Positions 59,429 through 64,000 of a DNA stretch of 64,000 nt are shown one piece after another; the stretch's first letter is position 1, and every line of letters starts with the position of its first letter. Origin of the DNA: Salvator merianae (taxonomy: Eukaryota; Chordata; Lepidosauria; Squamata; Teiidae); the NCBI GenBank assembly GCA_003586115.2, contig QVOM02000102.1, forward strand, positions 1,781,607 through 1,845,606, written 5' to 3'. Under the pieces are notes generated by a model, which was not told the origin of the DNA, searched no databases, and was given only the letters and a program-made list of their open reading frames with translations. The position numbers and the translations under genes were made by a program.

Positions 59429-59481
<53 letters not shown>
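59328..59481. repeat. (CTTC)n(CCCT)n(TTTC)n compound microsatellite
   Basis: About 154 bases, all pyrimidine on the plus strand, in three phases: CTTC, then CCCT, then TTTC. The lysine/glutamate/glycine-rich minus-strand frames are artefacts. Confidence 0.95.
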
Positions 59482-59482
<1 letters not shown>

Positions 59483-60049
59483 GTAATAGGAACTCTGGCA
59501 TCTGAGCAGAGAAGATTCAACATTTTCCACTGCAGTTCTGCTAAAATCAGCCCTTGAAGGCTATTAACCCAGGAAATGGAAGATTTCACTGTTGGAAAAT
59601 AAAACTCCTCATATTTTTATCCAATATATCCATTACTATAACAGAATTCACAAAAAGCTGTCTGATTAAACTGAACCTTTCATACACATAATAGAATAAA
59701 ATTGTTCATATGGTTCCTCAGGTTTTTCAGCCTTCCAGTTCAGATCAGACTTTGTCCTCATGAAGATGGAATGCAGGCCCTGGTATGGAGAAGCCACTGT
59801 GCGGATGTGAATGCACACTGGTCATTGTCCTGGATCCCAAGGGAATTACTACCATGCATCAGAAGTCTGGACCAGGTGAAAGTCTACCATTGAGCAGCTA
59901 GAAAGCAACTGTTTCTGACAATGTGGCTCAGAATACAAGTTACAGGTAGGCTACCTTTGATGGGGGTCGGGCTGGCTTTGTGTCAGATGCATTTGTCCAC
60001 TGAATCCTCTGAGATGACTGGAAGACGGGGCAAGATTCCTTAGTTGGGA
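59482..60049. other. Unassigned; possibly N-terminal part of CR1-like ORF1
   Basis: Lies just upstream of the esterase-like domain. No clear motif, although an intact element would have ORF1 N-terminal sequence here. Confidence 0.4.
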
Positions 60050-61002
60050 CCCCTTCCTTAGAAGATGTGCCTATAACCTCTTGCACCAAGGATACTCCTC
60101 CATGGATGGTTGTAGTGGGTAATTCAATTTGAAATATACAGAGATGGATTTGTGATGGCATGGTGACTTGCCTGCCAGGTGCAAAGGTTGCGGACATCAC
60201 ATAGCATCAAGACAGATTTGTAGATAGTGCTGAGGAGGAGCCAGTGGTTGTGGTACGTGTCAGTAACAGTGACATTGTGAAGGCTAAACAGGAGGTCCCA
60301 GAAGTCAAATTTACATTGTTAGGTAGAAGATTAAAGTCCCGGATGTAAAAAGGGCACATTCTCAGAATTGCTACCTGTTACATGTGTAGGGCCAGGTGGA
60401 TAGGTGTAACTCAGGGACCTCAATGCATGGATGTTGAGAGGAAGGATTTATATTTGATAGGTACTGGGGAACATTTTGAGACAAACCAGACCTATAAAAT
60501 AGGGGTGGGTTGCACTTGAACCGAGATGGAACCAGACTGCTGATGCTTAATACTAAAAAAAAGTTTCAGAGCAGCTGTTAAAATGATACCTGGTGAAAAG
60601 TTGACAGGAGGCAGACAGCATTCAGTTTGGGAAAGTGCACATTTGAGTCAGGAGGGTTGGAATTATAAGTAATGAGTTGAGTCAGTAATACACAAGCAGA
60701 AAGATTTAAGTGGCAGTCCAAGAATTTGCATGGTCTTTCAGGACTGACCTTTCAGCAGAGGAGTACATACAAATGTTTATATGCAAATGCAGAAGCCTCT
60801 GAGCCAAAACAGGGGAGCTTAAATGCCTAGACATTAATAAAAATATTGAAAAATATTGTCATTACTGACATTATTGTTATAATTAAAACCTGATTGCCTA
60901 ATACAAAGCAATGGAATAGTTATCCTAGATTGCAATGTACAGAAAGGACAGGCAAAGGTGAACTGGATGTGGCGTAGCCTCGTACATTAAAGGAGAGATA
61001 CA
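60050..61002 (+). mobile_element. CR1-like LINE fragment: SGNH-esterase ORF1 end and start of ORF2 endonuclease
   Basis: A single frame (with stops) gives 'VVVGNSI' (about 60110), 'VTCLPGAKVADIT', 'EEEPVVVVRVSNSDIVKAKQ' and 'FTLLGRRLKSR'. After a shift it gives 'GGLHLNRDGTRLL' (about 60507). These are the GDS(L), HVGTND and DGxHL blocks of the SGNH/GDSL esterase domain known from ORF1 of CR1-type LINEs. Here GDS reads GNS, GTND reads SNSD and DGLHL reads GGLHL, so catalytic positions are lost. Further on, words like 'DIIVI' and 'LPNTKQWNSY' (about 60870-60930) fit the start of an ORF2 endonuclease. The copy stops where the opposite-strand L1 3' end begins at about 61003. Confidence 0.7.
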
Positions 61003-64000
61003 ATAATTTTTTTTAAGAATTTTTTTTATTAAATGTAACCGTACATAATTACATGTGAACATATTTTTTAAAATAACAATAAATAATACAAATATTTAAA
61101 TAAACCATAAGTAAAGTAAATATTTAAACAAAGCAATAACAAAAAATTACTTCTAGGTTAACAGTCCTTCTGATTTTTCATTCTTGTAGACTATATATGG
61201 ATATAATCATATTCAGTTATATTTATCATATTAGTAAGAGATTGAAAGAAAGATTGTATAATTGCTTATAATATGAGAGACAAAATTTCTTCCAAGGGTG
61301 ACTTCACCTTTTAATTTTATGTAACCTATCAGTAAAATAATTCTCATTCTTGTTGTATAATTGTTTGTTTTTAATATCTGACATGAGCTCTTTTTTATTT
61401 ATTATAATGTCAATTAAAAATTCCTTTATCTTATCATACCAAAATTTTATATTCAGATTTCCCCCAAATTTCCAATTTTTAATGATTACTGTTTGAGCTG
61501 TATTGAAATCATACATCTAACCACCTTTTTTTTGTTGTCACTTAGAATAATCCCCAATAAAAGCAATTCAAGAGCCAGTTTTATAGTGAATCTCATTGTT
61601 ATTTGCATTTCTTTTCCACATCCTTTCAAAAATAATTAATTTTCTCACACAACCACCACATATGAAAAAATAATGGTTTTACATTACATTTTCTCTACCA
61701 TTGGAAATTGAAAGTGCTATCATTTATTATAAATCTATAAGGAGTTAAATACCATTTATGAATTATTTTGATTGTATTTCTTTTTTTTTTCTTGCAATAT
61801 TTGTGATGTTTATTGCTTTATAGATGACTGAAAACCATGTGAGATAATTTCAGGTGAATTTCAGATATTTCTTCCCTGTCTAAGAATAATTTGTAAAACT
61901 ATGAAGTTTGTCCTTTAGAGAAATTGGTGTGTTCAACAAATACTTTTCCAAATGTTGTTAATTGCCTTGTCATTTTGTTTAGAATTGTGTAGTTTGTTAT
62001 AAATTTATATAATGCATTAAAATGGAGGTTTAATGCATTAGCTCTTTCTTTTAACTCCTGATTTTTTTTCTCAATCTGGGATTATTTGTACTAGGGTGAT
62101 AGAAATCTCTTCCTTTAATTAAATGCTCAGTATCTAATAATTTTCAAAACTGCATTGGATATTTATGCTCAAAATGAGGATCTCATTCCATTTTAATTAA
62201 AGGAGAGATAGAGGAGATCAATTTTTATTGATACTTTATCCAGATGGTAGCTTGTTGTTTTATAATTATTATTTTTTAGCTTTTGTTTTTTTAATATTTA
62301 ATGGGATTGTTTGAAGTAGAATAGATTGTTCTCTTTCTATCTTGATTCATTGAATATCATTAGGGCTATAAGCTTTTATATATAGGGACAGACTTGGGAA
62401 ACCTTGGAGACATGTTTTTGATAAAGATGTTTGGCTATTTTCCATTTATTTGATTGAAATGCATATTTTGTTAATAGTTTTACTATTTTGTTTACTGATT
62501 GATTAGGGATGCTTGAAAGCAATACAGTATTTTAGGGATTAACTTCATTTTTATTGCTGAGATCTGGCCAAACAGCAATAAACATTTTAGTTTCCAAATT
62601 GAATTTATTTACTGAGCTCAATAGTGGACAATAATTATTACCATTTTATCAAGGCTCTTAGAAATAAATATTCCTAAATGCTTTATACCTTTATTTTGTT
62701 TGTACAGTCTGGAGATTTCACAACACTGTGTTTGTATCATTGGCAAAACAGTTTTAAATAAAAATTGTGATGTATTTAAATGAATTTGTAATCCTGAAAC
62801 CATAGCAATATCTTGAGTTATTTGTTTCAACTTTGTTACTGTTCTTTTACCTGTTATAATTAAAGTGTCAGCAGCATACATATTAATTTTGGTTTGTATA
62901 TTGTTAAATTGATAAGGTACTATTTCTTTATCAGAATGAATAATACTAGCTAGTATCTCCATTGCTATGTTAAACAATAATGGGGATAAGGGACAACCTT
63001 GATTTGTGCCTGTGTCTAATTTTACTTTTTCTGAGTGTGCTCCATTTCTTCTTAATTTTGCTGTGTTTCCTTCATAGAAGACTTTTTATCATTTTTAAAA
63101 ATGATTCTCCAAAATTAATATGTGCTAATACTTTCATTAATGATTATGATTGAGTTTCAAATACTTTAAATATGTTAAGACTTATCATTTTTAATTGTTT
63201 CTTGTTCAATGAACTATGTATTAAATAACATTTAAACTATGTATTATACTGCTCTTATTGGTTCATATGTAATTCTGCTTTGTATGAAACTGTATTGATC
63301 TTTATGTATATCTTTAATGAAATGATGTATTCTGCTCAATAAATAGCAGTAAACAATTATAATCAACATTCGTTAATGAAATTGGTCTGTATGAATTTGG
63401 GGAGCTTTTGCCATGTTTTAAGATTGGTAATATAATTGAGTCCAATGTAGGCTTTCATGGCTGGTTTCAATCTCATTTGTAGTAGTTTTTGGGCTATTGT
63501 GCCGTTTTCTATAGTTCTTCTGAGAACCTAAGCTTTTGGACATAGATACAATGTCCATCTTCAGAGGATATGACTTCTGGAAGAGTCCAGTTTTGACTCT
63601 TCCAGAAGTCAGATCCTCCGAAGATGGACATCATAGCTGTGTCTGAAAACTTAGGTTCTCAGAAGAACTATATAACATGGCACAATCGCCCAAAAATTAC
63701 TAGAAATGAGACAATTGTGTTCCTCCATGAGGCTGGGATAGTCTTCCTTTTGGCACCTTGTTAAATAATCTTGTCAGATATGGAATTAACTTATCTCCAA
63801 ATGCTTTGTAGAATGATGAAGTAAAACCATCAGAACCTGGAGCTTTATTTATTTTTAGAATAGTTGTCTTACCTCTACTTCTATAACAGAAGAATTCATG
63901 TTCTCTTCTGATTAATTTTTGCAAGGCAGTAGATGTGATAAGTTCAACTTGTTTGGAAGAATATAATTTATCATAAAAATAATAAAATAATCTGATTATG
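61003..64000 (-). mobile_element. L1-like LINE ORF2 (minus strand), runs off window
   Basis: The 3' end is the T-rich stretch at 61007-61028. Reading the minus strand from the window edge gives 'FYDKLYSSKQVELITSTALQ', 'NKAPGSDGFTSSFYKAFGDK' (about 63810) and 'GRLSQPHG' (about 63730), then an inserted palindrome. It resumes with 'IILPILKHGKSSPNSYRPIS' (about 63380-63440), 'GTNQGCPLSPLLFNIAME' (about 62960-63010), 'KINMYAADTLII' (about 62870), 'GIKHLGIFISKSLDKM' (about 62640), 'ISPLIKME', 'DPHFEHKYPMQF' and 'LIKGRDFYHPS'. The C-terminal frame ends at 61304. The catalytic YADD reads YAAD. TGA replaces tryptophan at two points near 62130-62190. The frame is open to the window edge at the N-side. 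Confidence 0.9.
63438..63725. mobile_element. Palindromic insertion inside L1
   Basis: Two long arms, 63471-63587 and 63595-63711, are inverted repeats of about 117 bp with some mismatches around a 7-nt spacer. Diagnostic words are 'gttcttctgagaacctaag' and its partner 'cttaggttctcagaagaac', and 'gacttctggaagagtc' with 'gactcttccagaagtc'. It separates L1 coding blocks that are contiguous in the family. The shared word TCCA at both junctions may be a short target duplication. The outer segment 'ggctttcatggctgg' resembles a common dispersed reptile repeat, but I cannot name the family. Confidence 0.8.

Noticed and set aside
60987..62214. 15-bp exact repeat ATTAAAGGAGAGATA beside the L1 3' end and inside its ORF2, as a possible target duplication
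   Set aside because: The ORF2 frame runs continuously through the inner copy (ISPLIKME to DPHFEHKYP), so it is not an insertion border. A 15-mer match in 64 kb of AT-rich DNA is expected by chance.
1..64000. Endogenous retrovirus or LTR element
   Set aside because: No paired long terminal repeats, primer-binding site, protease or integrase motifs were seen; all RT blocks are of LINE type.

Overview
The window looks like a gene-poor stretch of vertebrate nuclear DNA, most likely from a squamate reptile (lizard or snake). The reasons are the repeat mix and the lack of compact coding. Several LINE clades occur side by side: L1 relatives, CR1-like, an R4/Dong-like element with a restriction-like endonuclease domain, and an RTE/Bov-B-like endonuclease. 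There are also tRNA-derived SINEs whose tails carry the 'gctttgag...ggtataaa' signature common in squamates, many non-autonomous DNA transposons, and long microsatellites. The species cannot be fixed from sequence alone. I found no convincing host protein-coding exon, and nearly all open frames are short chance frames. The only coding homology I recognise is in decayed transposable elements.

Layout. 0-5 kb: the right end of a hAT-like element sits in a CR1 3' end, followed by an R4-like LINE remnant on the minus strand. 5-19 kb: two complete copies of a palindromic DNA-transposon family with 5-bp target duplications (8.2 and 15.2 kb), an old L1 (8.8-10.3 kb), and a younger L1 3' half ending in poly(A) (16.0-18.7 kb). 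20-31 kb: more copies of the palindromic family, an L1 tail, several SINEs, and a CpG-rich hAT MITE at 30.7-31.1 kb that imitates a CpG island. 32-46 kb: microsatellites, small MITEs, a 3'-truncated U2 snRNA pseudogene at 35.5 kb, a CpG-rich 676-bp palindromic element at 35.8-36.5 kb, and a CR1 RT/3' end at 40 kb. 46-56 kb: nested DNA elements and a hAT-like element with an internal 143-bp tandem array at 55.0-55.7 kb. 56-64 kb: an RTE-type endonuclease remnant, a large CTTC/TTTC microsatellite, and a CR1-like ORF with an SGNH-esterase domain. An L1 on the opposite strand meets that CR1 copy end to end, and the L1 itself carries a 240-bp palindromic insertion.

How the parts relate. The LINEs are all broken by stops, frameshifts, deletions or lost catalytic residues, so none here looks autonomous. 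The SINEs and MITEs depend on enzymes encoded elsewhere. The most interesting system is a DNA-transposon family defined here by comparing copies: ends near GGCCTGTTTGCACTT, 5-bp target duplications in six copies, and conserved hairpins just inside the ends. A second hAT-like family has ends near TAGGGATGTGCA and 8-bp duplications.
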